The notes under the pieces: generated by a model
What the model saw: only the letters and a program-made list of their open reading frames with translations
What the model was told of the DNA's origin: nothing
Databases searched by the model: none
Shown: piece after piece, positions 14,945-22,579 of the stretch
Position numbering within the stretch: the stretch's first letter is position 1
Layout: each line of letters begins with the position of its first letter
Assembly: GCF_902506605.1 (NCBI RefSeq)
Contig: NZ_LR733979.1
Coordinates: forward strand, 2,092,008 to 2,156,007
Reading direction: 5' to 3'
Origin: Sphingomonas sp. AX6
Lineage (GTDB): Bacteria; Pseudomonadota; Alphaproteobacteria; Sphingomonadales; Sphingomonadaceae
DNA: 64,000 nucleotides
Position numbers and translations under genes: made by a program

Positions 14945-14997
14945 GATATGCTCCGGTTCGCGTGGGCAGGGTTGCCGCACGCGTCCAAGAGCATATC
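14945..14997 (-). promoter_or_regulatory. structured 5' leader hairpin abutting the cysD start codon
   Basis: Outer arms GATATGCTC (14997-14989 on the minus strand) and GAGCATATC (14953-14945) pair perfectly over 9 bp. A 5x5 internal loop follows, then CGCGTG/CACGCG (6 bp), a one-base bulge, and GGCA/TGCC closing on ACCC. The Shine-Dalgarno CCGGAG lies half in the internal loop and half in the outer stem, and the UUG start follows immediately. Role as a translational switch is inferred. Confidence 0.6.
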
Positions 14998-15007
14998 GAG
15001 CCTCGGT

Positions 15008-15030
15008 GCCAAAGCCGCAAAAACTTTGGC
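15008..15030. promoter_or_regulatory. inverted repeat upstream of cysD, possible operator
   Basis: Perfect 7-bp arms GCCAAAG and CTTTGGC around 9 bases, between the ugd stop and the cysD leader. A TTGACG (15037-15032, minus) sits just upstream, so the repeat would overlap a cysD promoter. It lacks a T-run and is therefore not a convincing terminator. The binding factor is unknown. Confidence 0.35.
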
Positions 15031-15044
15031 GCGTCAAAGATGCG

Positions 15045-16382
15045 TTAGTTTGCGGTCGGCGCCACCGGATCGCCAGCGGTCCCGCGCCCGACGCTCGAAT
15101 AGGCAAAGCCTGCGCGCGTCACTTCGTCCTCGCGGTATATGTTGCGCAAGTCCACCAGCACCGGCTGTTCCATTTTCGCCTTCAAACGCGACAGGTCGAG
15201 CGCGCGGAACGCGTTCCATTCGGTGACGATCACCACCGCCGACGCACCCTCGGCGACATCATAGGCACTCGCGCAATAGGTGATGTCGGGCATCACCGCC
15301 TTGGCCGCTTCCATGCCTTCCGGGTCGTAACCGCGCACGATTGCGCCCGCGTCCTGCAATGCCTGAACGATGGCGATAGCGGGCGAATCGCGCATATCGT
15401 CGGTATTGGGTTTGAAGGTGAGGCCGAGCACGCCGATCGTCTTGCCGCGCACGTCGCCGCCGACGGCTGTGATGACCTTGCGCGCCATCGCCCGCTTGCG
15501 CGTGTCGTTGACCGCGACCGTGGTCTCAATCAGGCGGATGGGCGCGCCATTGTCCTCGGCGGTCTTGACTAGCGCGAGGGTGTCCTTGGGAAAACAGGAT
15601 CCGCCATAGCCGGGTCCGGCGTGCAGGAATTTCGACCCGATCCGGTTGTCGAGCCCAATGCCGCGCGAAACGTCCTGGACGTCGGCCCCGACCTTTTCGC
15701 ACAGATCGGCGATCTCGTTGATGAAGGTGATCTTCATCGCGAGGAACGCGTTGGCGGCATATTTGATCAGCTCGCTGGTGCGACGGCGAGTAAACAAGAG
15801 CGGCGACTGGTTAAGGAATAGCGGACGGTACACTTCGGTCATCGGCCCGCGGGCGCGCTCGTCCTCGATGCCGATAACGATGCGGTCGGGGCGCTTGAAA
15901 TCCTCGATCGCCGCGCCCTCGCGCAGGAATTCGGGGTTGGAGGCAACCGCAAAGTCCGCGTCCGGGTTGGACTCGGCGATAATCCGCTCGACCTCGTCGC
16001 CGGTGCCGACCGGCACGGTCGATTTGGTGACGATAACGGTGAAGCCTTTCAGCGCCGCGCCGATCTCACGCGCGGCGGCGTAGACATAGGACAGGTCGGC
16101 ATGGCCATCGCCGCGCCGCGCCGGCGTGCCGACGCCGATGAACACCACTTCGGCTTCGCCCACCGGTCCGGCAAGCTCGGTCGTGAACGACAGCCGCCCC
16201 GCCGCGACATTGCGCGCGACCAGTTCGTCCAGCCCCGGCTCGTAAATCGGAATGCCGCCCGCGTTCAGCTTGTCGACTTTGGTCGCATCCTTGTCGACGC
16301 ACACCACGTCATGTCCGAAATCGGCAAAGCACGCGCCCGATACCAGGCCCACATAGCCCGAGCCGATCATCACGATACGCAT
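15045..16382 (-). CDS. ugd: UDP-glucose 6-dehydrogenase
   Basis: NAD-dependent oxidation of UDP-glucose to UDP-glucuronate, a precursor for surface polysaccharides. A 445-residue protein starting [16 protein letters not shown] (Rossmann motif at the very N-terminus). The catalytic cysteine is Cys263 in GGSCFPKD; the central dimerisation helix and the C-terminal UDP-binding domain are complete. The ATG at 16382 has GAGGAG five bases upstream; the longer frame to 16484 has no support. galU and a nucleotide-sugar epimerase about 12 kb away would supply its substrate and use its product. Confidence 0.95.
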   Translation of the reverse strand: MRIVMIGSGYVGLVSGACFADFGHDVVCVDKDATKVDKLNAGGIPIYEPGLDELVARNVAAGRLSFTTELAGPVGEAEVVFIGVGTPARRGDGHADLSYVYAAAREIGAALKGFTVIVTKSTVPVGTGDEVERIIAESNPDADFAVASNPEFLREGAAIEDFKRPDRIVIGIEDERARGPMTEVYRPLFLNQSPLLFTRRRTSELIKYAANAFLAMKITFINEIADLCEKVGADVQDVSRGIGLDNRIGSKFLHAGPGYGGSCFPKDTLALVKTAEDNGAPIRLIETTVAVNDTRKRAMARKVITAVGGDVRGKTIGVLGLTFKPNTDDMRDSPAIAIVQALQDAGAIVRGYDPEGMEAAKAVMPDITYCASAYDVAEGASAVVIVTEWNAFRALDLSRLKAKMEQPVLVDLRNIYREDEVTRAGFAYSSVGRGTAGDPVAPTAN

Positions 16383-16482
16383 GGAGTCTCCTCGGGTGTC
16401 CGAATGTGCGGACCTTGTTTCACATCCGCTGTTCGTTATCCGCCCGACTGCGGTGCTGGCAAGCGAGCGACCCGTTGCAGAC

Positions 16483-16512
16483 AAAATAAAACCGGCCGTA
16501 AAACGACCGGTT
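16483..16512 (-). terminator. intrinsic terminator of a short minus-strand transcript
   Basis: On the minus strand AACCGG and CCGGTT enclose an 11-base loop, followed by TTATTTT. It sits upstream of ugd, 86 bases after the stop of the 16-codon ORF, so it ends that small unit rather than ugd. Confidence 0.7.
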
Positions 16513-16597
16513 CACTGGCAGTAATTCGGGAAATGCGCCCGGGCATTAGACTGACGGCCCCTAAGACCGTGATGCCGTCCGCCCGGACGCTAAGGGA

Positions 16598-16648
16598 TTA
16601 CCAGGGACGAAGATCGTCGCCGTATTCCCGGAAAAGGAACGACATCAT
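16598..16648 (-). CDS. 16-residue micro-ORF, candidate small peptide
   Basis: Reads MMSFLFREYGDDLRPW then TAA. The support is contextual: GGGAG with an optimal 7-base spacing to the first of two adjacent ATG codons, a TTAA-N7-TTAA box about 30 bases further upstream (16689-16703), and an intrinsic terminator downstream (16483-16512). The whole unit is about 200 nt, stands alone between ugd and an EAL-domain gene, and could equally be a small RNA with a coding stretch. I do not recognise the peptide. There are no cysteines and no signal sequence. Confidence 0.4.
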   Translation of the reverse strand: MMSFLFREYGDDLRPW

Positions 16649-16688
16649 TATTTTTCTCCCAAGCGCGCTTTTTTGCGCAACGCCGTGT

Positions 16689-16703
16689 TTAATGGAATTT
16701 TAA
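16689..16703. promoter_or_regulatory. CtrA-type box TTAA-N7-TTAA
   Basis: Perfect match to the full CtrA recognition pattern of alphaproteobacteria (TTAA, seven bases, TTAA). It lies 40 bases upstream of the micro-ORF start and about 100 bases upstream of the EAL gene on the other strand, so it could serve either. A half site TTAACC is at about 16768. Confidence 0.55.
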
Positions 16704-16804
16704 CTACGCCACAATCGTTTCGATAGCGGTGCGCCGTCCCATGGCGAAACGCGTCATGGTGAAGCTTAACCCTTCTTTCAGCGCCTAGCGGCTAGAGACG
16801 TCCA

Positions 16805-18214
16805 ATGGTCGCGCGACGAGCAGCGGATTGCGGCGCGGAAGCGCGCGCTGAACGGGCCACGGCAGCCCCGCCTGGTTCTCTCGGCGCGCCTGCGTCCAAT
16901 ATCCGTGACAGGTCGGGCCAAGCCAGCCCGCCGAAAGCGAGACAGATAACGGGCTGCACGCTGCATGTCCCGCGGCGGGCGTGGAGCGCATCTATTTTCT
17001 GCGAAATCGCCAACTTTCAATTGTTCCGTCGACAATATGGTGTGGTGGACGCCGACGCAGTGCTCGCAATGGCTTGCGAGCAAGTGGTCGAGCGGATTGC
17101 CGGCGCACGCGTCGTAGTCGCGTCCCGATCGTCCCTCGAAATCATGTTCGAAGCGTCCGATTTCGATGCCTGCCTTGCTATCATGAAACGCGTCCGTGAC
17201 GTCATCGGTGAGATTGGCTTCGCGATGCCGACCGCGCCGACGCTGGAAATCGTGATCGGCGGCGCGGCCGTGTCGGGCATCGATCATGACGAAGTCCGGC
17301 TTGTCGAAGCAGCTGAGGCAGCGCTCGAACTTGCCAGGGCAGAACGACGCGATATCCTCAGCAATGTCAGCGTCGACGGCGGCGGTATCGATGTGTTGAT
17401 GCTGATGAGGGAGTTGCCATCGGCCATTCTTAGTGGCCAGATGACGCTTCATTATCAGCCAAAGGTCCATATCCGGCGCCAGGAAGTGGCGAGCGTGGAA
17501 GCGTTGGTGCGTTGGCAGCATCCCGAGCGCGGCCTGATTCTGCCAGGCGACTTCATCGCCATCGCCGAGCGTTCGGGTGCGATCGACGCCCTGACGCGGT
17601 GGACATTGCGCCAGGCGATCGCGGACCAGCGAATCCTCGCGAGCGACGGGCATATTATGACGGTATTCCTGAACATCTCAGGGATGCTGCTCGCGGATCG
17701 CGCCTTCATCGACGAAGCGTGCCGCCTGATCATCGGCAGCGGGGCAAAGATCGGGTTCGAGATTACCGAGACCGCGGTGATCCGCGAACCCGAAAAGGCG
17801 ATCGCGCATCTGGAAATGCTCTCGCGTCTGGGTGTGCCGATTGCGATCGACGATTACGGAGCCGGATTGTCGAGCCTGGCCTATCTGAAAAAGTTGCCTG
17901 CGGGGGAATTGAAGATCGACAAGGGATTCGTGTTGCAACTGACCAGCAGCAACCGCGATCCGCTGATCGTACGATCGACCATCGATCTGGCGCATGCGCT
18001 CGACATGGAAGTGACGGCGGAAGGAGTCGAGACGCCCGCCGCACTTGCGCTGCTCAGCGTCATGGGCTGTGACATGGTCCAGGGTTATCTCTTGGGAAAA
18101 CCCACTTCGCTTGACGTCTTTCGCAACTACCTTGCCGAGGAACGGCATCTCGGCGCGGTCGCAAATGGTCGTCCGACGTTCCACCGGCCCGAAGCCTTCT
18201 GGAAGCGCGCCTGA
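16805..18214 (+). CDS. EAL-domain cyclic-di-GMP phosphodiesterase with degenerate GGDEF-like domain
   Basis: A 469-residue cytoplasmic protein. Residues about 60-200 resemble a GGDEF fold, but the active-site motif is absent (SRSSLEIMF where GGDEF would be), so it cannot make c-di-GMP. The C-terminal EAL domain keeps the expected catalytic residues: VEALVRW, NISG, ITETAV, DDYGAG, KIDKGF, AEGVET and QGYLLGKP. It should therefore hydrolyse c-di-GMP. The first 50 residues are low complexity and the start is uncertain: the ATG at 16805 has no Shine-Dalgarno and may be close to a leaderless transcript start. Upstream lie TTAACCCTTCT and the CtrA-type box. Confidence 0.88.
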   Translation: MVARRAADCGAEARAERATAAPPGSLGAPASNIRDRSGQASPPKARQITGCTLHVPRRAWSASIFCEIANFQLFRRQYGVVDADAVLAMACEQVVERIAGARVVVASRSSLEIMFEASDFDACLAIMKRVRDVIGEIGFAMPTAPTLEIVIGGAAVSGIDHDEVRLVEAAEAALELARAERRDILSNVSVDGGGIDVLMLMRELPSAILSGQMTLHYQPKVHIRRQEVASVEALVRWQHPERGLILPGDFIAIAERSGAIDALTRWTLRQAIADQRILASDGHIMTVFLNISGMLLADRAFIDEACRLIIGSGAKIGFEITETAVIREPEKAIAHLEMLSRLGVPIAIDDYGAGLSSLAYLKKLPAGELKIDKGFVLQLTSSNRDPLIVRSTIDLAHALDMEVTAEGVETPAALALLSVMGCDMVQGYLLGKPTSLDVFRNYLAEERHLGAVANGRPTFHRPEAFWKRA

Positions 18215-18244
18215 ACTTTAGCGTCGGATTAACGCTTCGCATCT

Positions 18245-20692
18245 ATGATCAAGGCGATGTCGTTCCGGCCAATCCTGACCTTGTTTGCGATCGCGCTTTT
18301 CGCCAGCACATTTGCGTCCGGCGCGAAAGCGCAGTCTGTCTCGTCCTACGATCAGGTGATCGAACGCGCCAATCGCGCGATGTTGACCGATCCGGCGACA
18401 GCCTTGTCGGCGGCTGAACACGCCGAACAGTTAGCCGGTCGCAATCCCGAGCATCGGGCGCGGGCGCTGTGGCTTCAATCCGAAGCGTCGCTGCGTATCG
18501 ATAGGGCGCAACCCGCGCAGGCGCTGATCGAGCGGGCCTGGCGGCTAATCCGCGCCAAAGACGCTGCAGTCAGCCTCAAAGGCGATATCCTTCTTACGCG
18601 CGGAGGAATTTACGCCGAACTGGCTCAAGTCGGAAAGGCGCTGGAGGACTATCAACAAGCCTATCGTCTGTTCGTGTCGACAAGGGATCAGCGGAAACAG
18701 TCGATCGCGTTATCTACTCTCGCATCTCTTCACCGTCAGGGCGGGGACTTCGAAACAGCGCTGCGCTATTTCCAGCAAGCTGCAGAAGCATATCCTGGCG
18801 ATGCAAACCTAGCGGTGGCGCTGGCGAATAACCGTGGAAACGTATTGATCGAACTGGGACGTCATGACGAAGCTGTGGCTGCGTTCAGGCGAGCACTCGC
18901 CGAAAGTGCCAAACTCAACAGCGAGTCCTGGACTGCGAGAATCTTGGCAAACCTTGCGCGCGCCCAGTTGCTTGCAGGTGATGTCGCAGACGCTCGTGTC
19001 GCGGTCGCTCGCGGGCGTGCTCTGATCCAAGGCGATCCCGATTCGTCGCGCGCGCTGGGAGAGCTCCAGGTGATTGCCTCGCTGGTGGCGCTTGAGCAAG
19101 CGGACGTCGGCACCGCCCAGCGCGAGATCGATGCGGCTTTTGCCGGAGTTGACCTCGCCACAACCACGCTTCAGGCGCGCGCCTCGCACCGTGCGGCATA
19201 TATGGTTTATTCGCGCGCAGGACGGACGGAGCGCGCGCTTGCGCATCTCGAGGCGCTCCGTCGTCTTGACGAGCAGGCGACCCAGATCGCCACATCGACC
19301 CGCGCTGCACTTATGAGCGCGCGGTTCGATTTTGCCAATCAGGAACTGCGCATCGCCAACCTAAAGGCCGAGGAACTACGACGGAATATCGCGTTCGAAC
19401 GGTCGCAGGCGCAATTTCAGCAGACGATCTTCATCGTGGCCGCGCTCGGCACGCTGCTGGTATTCGGGCTGCTTGCCTACAACCTGATCGCGACTCGCCG
19501 CAGCCGGAACGAAATCCAGGCCGCCCATGCCGAACTCGAAATTACCAATGTCCGGTTGGAAAAGGCGTTGGCCGCAAAAACCGAATTCCTGGCGACAACC
19601 AGCCACGAAATCCGCACCCCGCTCAACGGCATATTGGGGATGACCCAGGTGATGCTCGCCGACGGATCGGTCTCGGGCAAATTGAAGGACCGGATCGACA
19701 TCGTCCATGGTGCCGGGCTGACGATGAAGGCGCTGGTCGACGACATCCTCGATGTCGCCAAGATGGAGACCGGGCATTTGTCGGTAACGCTGGAGCCAAC
19801 CGATCTGCACGCGACGCTCGGCGAAGTGACGCGGATGTGGGAGGATCAGGCGCACGCGAAGGGGCTGGCGTTCATGCTCGATGCCAGCACCGCGCCGCGC
19901 TGGGTCGAAACCGACCCCGGCCGCTTGCGTCAGATCGCGTTCAACCTGCTCGCCAACGCGCTCAAATTCACCGAAAGCGGTGGCATCACCATGCGCGTCA
20001 TGCAGCGCGGCGAGGGTGCCGACGCCCGATTGTTGATGGCCGTTCGTGACACCGGTATCGGCATCGCGGCGGATAAACAGGGCGATATTTTCGAATCGTT
20101 CAAACAGGTCGATTCAGGCACCACGCGCAAATATGGCGGTACCGGCCTGGGCCTCGCCATTTGCCGCAACCTGGCGCAGGCGCTGGGCGGCGATATCGGC
20201 GTGGAAAGCGTGGAAGGGGAGGGCGCGACTTTTACGCTCGACGTCCCGCTACGCCTTTCTGCCGCGCCCGACGGTATCGAACAGAATTCGGAAGGTGGCG
20301 TGCTGCTGATCTTCGACCGCAATCCGATCAATCGTTCGATGCTGCGCACATTGCTTGAGCCGCGCGCGGGCAACGTGCGGTTCGCCGCCAGTGTCGAGGA
20401 CGCGGTGCGTGCCCTGCAATCGGGCGGGGTCAGCCATTTGCTGATCGACGACGCCAGCGTTCGTGGGGGAGAGGCCGATCCGATCGCGCTGATCGGCAAG
20501 GTGACGTCGGCTGCGGCAAGCGCCGGTGCGCGCAGCGCCATCTTGTGGAAAGCGCCAAGTGACGAGGATCGCTCGCGTTTGCGGGAAACCGCGCTCGACG
20601 TCGTCATACCCAAGCCGGTGGCGGGCGTCGCGATCGCCAACGCACTGTTCGGCGCAAACGGAAATCCGCCTCTTGTTTCGCAAGCGGCATAG
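18245..20692 (+). CDS. hybrid sensor histidine kinase with periplasmic TPR domain and C-terminal receiver-like domain
   Basis: An 815-residue membrane kinase. In order: signal peptide (1-28), TPR-type helical repeats (about 35-350), one membrane span (about 395-417), coiled coil, HisKA with His454 in SHEIRTPLNG, HATPase (N-box FNLLANALKF near 565, DTGIGI near 602, GTGLGLAI near 630) and a receiver-like tail from about 682. The tail keeps an Asp in LLIDD and the Lys in PKPV, but has only one acidic residue in the first strand (IFDRN) and no Thr/Ser before KAP, so phosphotransfer is doubtful. A stand-alone receiver gene follows 66 bases downstream. Confidence 0.92.
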   Translation: MIKAMSFRPILTLFAIALFASTFASGAKAQSVSSYDQVIERANRAMLTDPATALSAAEHAEQLAGRNPEHRARALWLQSEASLRIDRAQPAQALIERAWRLIRAKDAAVSLKGDILLTRGGIYAELAQVGKALEDYQQAYRLFVSTRDQRKQSIALSTLASLHRQGGDFETALRYFQQAAEAYPGDANLAVALANNRGNVLIELGRHDEAVAAFRRALAESAKLNSESWTARILANLARAQLLAGDVADARVAVARGRALIQGDPDSSRALGELQVIASLVALEQADVGTAQREIDAAFAGVDLATTTLQARASHRAAYMVYSRAGRTERALAHLEALRRLDEQATQIATSTRAALMSARFDFANQELRIANLKAEELRRNIAFERSQAQFQQTIFIVAALGTLLVFGLLAYNLIATRRSRNEIQAAHAELEITNVRLEKALAAKTEFLATTSHEIRTPLNGILGMTQVMLADGSVSGKLKDRIDIVHGAGLTMKALVDDILDVAKMETGHLSVTLEPTDLHATLGEVTRMWEDQAHAKGLAFMLDASTAPRWVETDPGRLRQIAFNLLANALKFTESGGITMRVMQRGEGADARLLMAVRDTGIGIAADKQGDIFESFKQVDSGTTRKYGGTGLGLAICRNLAQALGGDIGVESVEGEGATFTLDVPLRLSAAPDGIEQNSEGGVLLIFDRNPINRSMLRTLLEPRAGNVRFAASVEDAVRALQSGGVSHLLIDDASVRGGEADPIALIGKVTSAAASAGARSAILWKAPSDEDRSRLRETALDVVIPKPVAGVAIANALFGANGNPPLVSQAA

Positions 20693-20758
20693 CGCGATAG
20701 GCGAGGTGGGCGACCGCTTCGCAAGGTTCCGGCAAAGCTCTTTTGGAAGGCTTGGGCG

Positions 20759-21151
20759 TTGAATATCCTGTTCATCGAAGACGACCCGATGAACCGCCGC
20801 GTCGTCCGCGACATGCTCGACGTTGCGGGCGCGCAGATGACCGAGGCGGCAAGCGCCGAGGAGGGGCTGGCGCAGATCGACGCGAACGAATTCGACTTCG
20901 TGCTGGTCGATCTTCGGATGCCTGGGATGGACGGATTCGAGGCGATCGGCCGTATTCGCGCGCGCACCGACCTCAAAGCGGAAATCCCGATCGTGGTCGT
21001 CACGGCCGACGCCGCGGTCGACCTGAAGGAACGCTGCCTGAAATTGGGCGCGGACGAGGTGTTGTTCAAACCGGTCGCGATGGACCAGTTGTTCGACGCG
21101 ATCGGGCGCATCCTGGCGCGCCGCGCAGGTGACGACGGCGTGATCGGCTGA
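20759..21151 (+). CDS. single-domain response regulator
   Basis: A 130-residue receiver with no output domain. Key residues are complete: Asp8/Asp9, phospho-acceptor Asp51 in VDLRMPG, Thr82 and Lys104 in FKPV. The start is a TTG (20759) with GGAAGG upstream. It is the likely phosphorylation partner of the hybrid kinase directly upstream, whose own receiver is degraded. Such CheY/DivK-like proteins signal by protein contact. Confidence 0.9.
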   Translation: MNILFIEDDPMNRRVVRDMLDVAGAQMTEAASAEEGLAQIDANEFDFVLVDLRMPGMDGFEAIGRIRARTDLKAEIPIVVVTADAAVDLKERCLKLGADEVLFKPVAMDQLFDAIGRILARRAGDDGVIG

Positions 21152-21206
21152 TCGCGGGGCACGCGATATCGAAGGCGGGGCGGACGCGGAATTGTCCCGT
21201 TCGGCC

Positions 21207-21234
21207 TTGAAATCCCGGTGACACGCTGTTAGGG
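21207..21234 (+). promoter_or_regulatory. possible promoter of rpsU
   Basis: TTGAAA, 16 bases, TTAGGG. The -35 is good and the -10 weak. The position, about 90 bases before rpsU, is suitable. Confidence 0.35.
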
Positions 21235-21322
21235 CGCGACCAACGTCGTGGACCCTGTTCGCGCCGACCCCTATTCTATTGATTCGATCGTTCTACGAAA
21301 AAGACTGGAGCAGTACGGCTTT

Positions 21323-21529
21323 ATGCAAATCATGGTTCGCGACAACAATGTCGACCAGGCGCTGCGGGCGCTCAAGAAGAAGCTGCAGCGTGAAGGCGTC
21401 TATCGCGAAATGAAGCTGCGCCGGCATTACGAAAAGCCGTCGGAAAAGCGTGCGCGTGAACGCGCCGCCGCGATCCGCCGTGCACGCAAGCTCGAGCGCA
21501 AGCGCGTCGAGCGCGACGGTGCGCGCTAA
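21323..21529 (+). CDS. rpsU: 30S ribosomal protein S21
   Basis: A 68-residue basic protein beginning [17 protein letters not shown], standard for alphaproteobacterial S21, with the Arg/Lys-rich C-terminal helix [21 protein letters not shown] take the ATG at 21323; upstream in-frame codons from 21248 are not S21-like. GGAG lies 12 bases upstream. S21 takes part in initiation at the 30S platform. It stands alone between the response regulator and the FKBP gene. Confidence 0.95.
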   Translation: MQIMVRDNNVDQALRALKKKLQREGVYREMKLRRHYEKPSEKRARERAAAIRRARKLERKRVERDGAR

Positions 21530-21671
21530 GTAAGATTGTCTGACCAGCGGGTGGTGCGCGGCATGGCCGCGGTCGCCTGCGGTCTTTCCCGACTCGGTTC
21601 GTACGGCGCGTCGTGCCGATGATGCCGAAGCGTTTCGGGATTCTTGCCCGGATCAGCCTACAGGATCGCCC

Positions 21672-22307
21672 ATGTCCGTCACCGCCGTTCCGATTCCGCC
21701 GACCAAGCGATCGACCCTGACCTGGATCTGGGTCGGTGTGGTCGCAGCGTTGCTTGCGGCGCTGGCGCTCGCTTATTTCGGTACGCGTGGCCCGGTGGCG
21801 ACCTCTGGCACCGAGGCGCAGTTCCTGGCGTATAACGCAGGGCAGTCTGGCGTGACGACGACGGGATCGGGCGTTCAGGTGCTTCAGATCGAAGCGGGTG
21901 AGGGCGGCGAGAAGCCGACCACCGAAGACGTCGTGCTGATCAACTATTCGGGCTCGCTTCGCGACGGCACGGTGTTCGATGCCTCGCAACAGCCGACGCC
22001 GATGCCGGTCTCGGGCGTAGTCCCGGGCTTTTCCGAAGGCCTGCAGGCGATGGAGAAGGGCGGCAAGTACCGCATCTGGATCCCGGCCGAGCAGGGCTAT
22101 GGCGACGCCTCGCCCGATCCCGCGCGTATCCCCAATGGTTCGACGCTGATCTTTGACGTCGAACTGGTCGATTTCATCCCCGCTGCGGTGCTCCAGCAGC
22201 AGATGCAGATGCAGCAGATGCAACAGATGATGCAGGGCGGCGGCGCACCCGGTGCGCCGGGCGGCCCCGGCGGTCCGCCTCCGGGCGTCGCGCCGCAAGG
22301 GGAGTAA
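21672..22307 (+). CDS. membrane-anchored FKBP-type peptidyl-prolyl cis-trans isomerase
   Basis: A 211-residue protein: cytoplasmic N-terminus, one signal-anchor span (about residues 17-36), then an FKBP domain (about 70-165) with the landmarks VVLINYSGSL, DGTVFDAS, VVPGFSEGLQ, YRIWIPAEQGYG and FDVELVDF. It should act in the periplasm on proline isomerisation of exported proteins. The tail is low complexity: a Gln/Met run (QQQMQMQQMQQMMQ) and then Gly/Pro/Ala repeats. A family A repeat starts right after the stop. Confidence 0.92.
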   Translation: MSVTAVPIPPTKRSTLTWIWVGVVAALLAALALAYFGTRGPVATSGTEAQFLAYNAGQSGVTTTGSGVQVLQIEAGEGGEKPTTEDVVLINYSGSLRDGTVFDASQQPTPMPVSGVVPGFSEGLQAMEKGGKYRIWIPAEQGYGDASPDPARIPNGSTLIFDVELVDFIPAAVLQQQMQMQQMQQMMQGGGAPGAPGGPGGPPPGVAPQGE

Positions 22308-22313
22308 TTGAAG

Positions 22314-22437
22314 TCCTCCCCCACCGGGAGAGGGGGACCATCCGCAGGATGGTGGAGGGGGTGCCGTAGGCGTTGCGCTGCGTGACATTCTCCCTCCGTC
22401 AGCGTTGCGCGCTGCCACCTCCCCATGTTGGGGAGGA
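22314..22437. repeat. palindromic repeat family A, copy 2
   Basis: Closest relative of copy 1 (13898): TCCTCCCC edge, GGGGGACCATCCGCAGG, TGGTGGAGGGGG, CTCCGTCAGCGTTGCGCGC, TGCCACCTCCCC, GGGGAGGA edge. On the minus strand it encodes HPLHHPADGPPLPVGED in an open frame. It fills most of the 272-bp gap before cioA. Confidence 0.9.
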
Positions 22438-22579
22438 TTTCCCTTGAGCCGCACGCCATTCCGTCCCATATGCGCGACGTGCAGCCGGCAGCGGGGCGCG
22501 ATCGATAGCGCGGAATAGAAAGGCCGGACTTGCGCGGGGATGCCCATTTTGAGGGCGCGACCGTTAGCGGAGTCCAACC

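Noticed and set aside
22438-22579. FNR/ANR-type site before the cioAB oxidase genes
   Set aside because: No TTGAT-N4-ATCAA-like sequence was found in the spacer.
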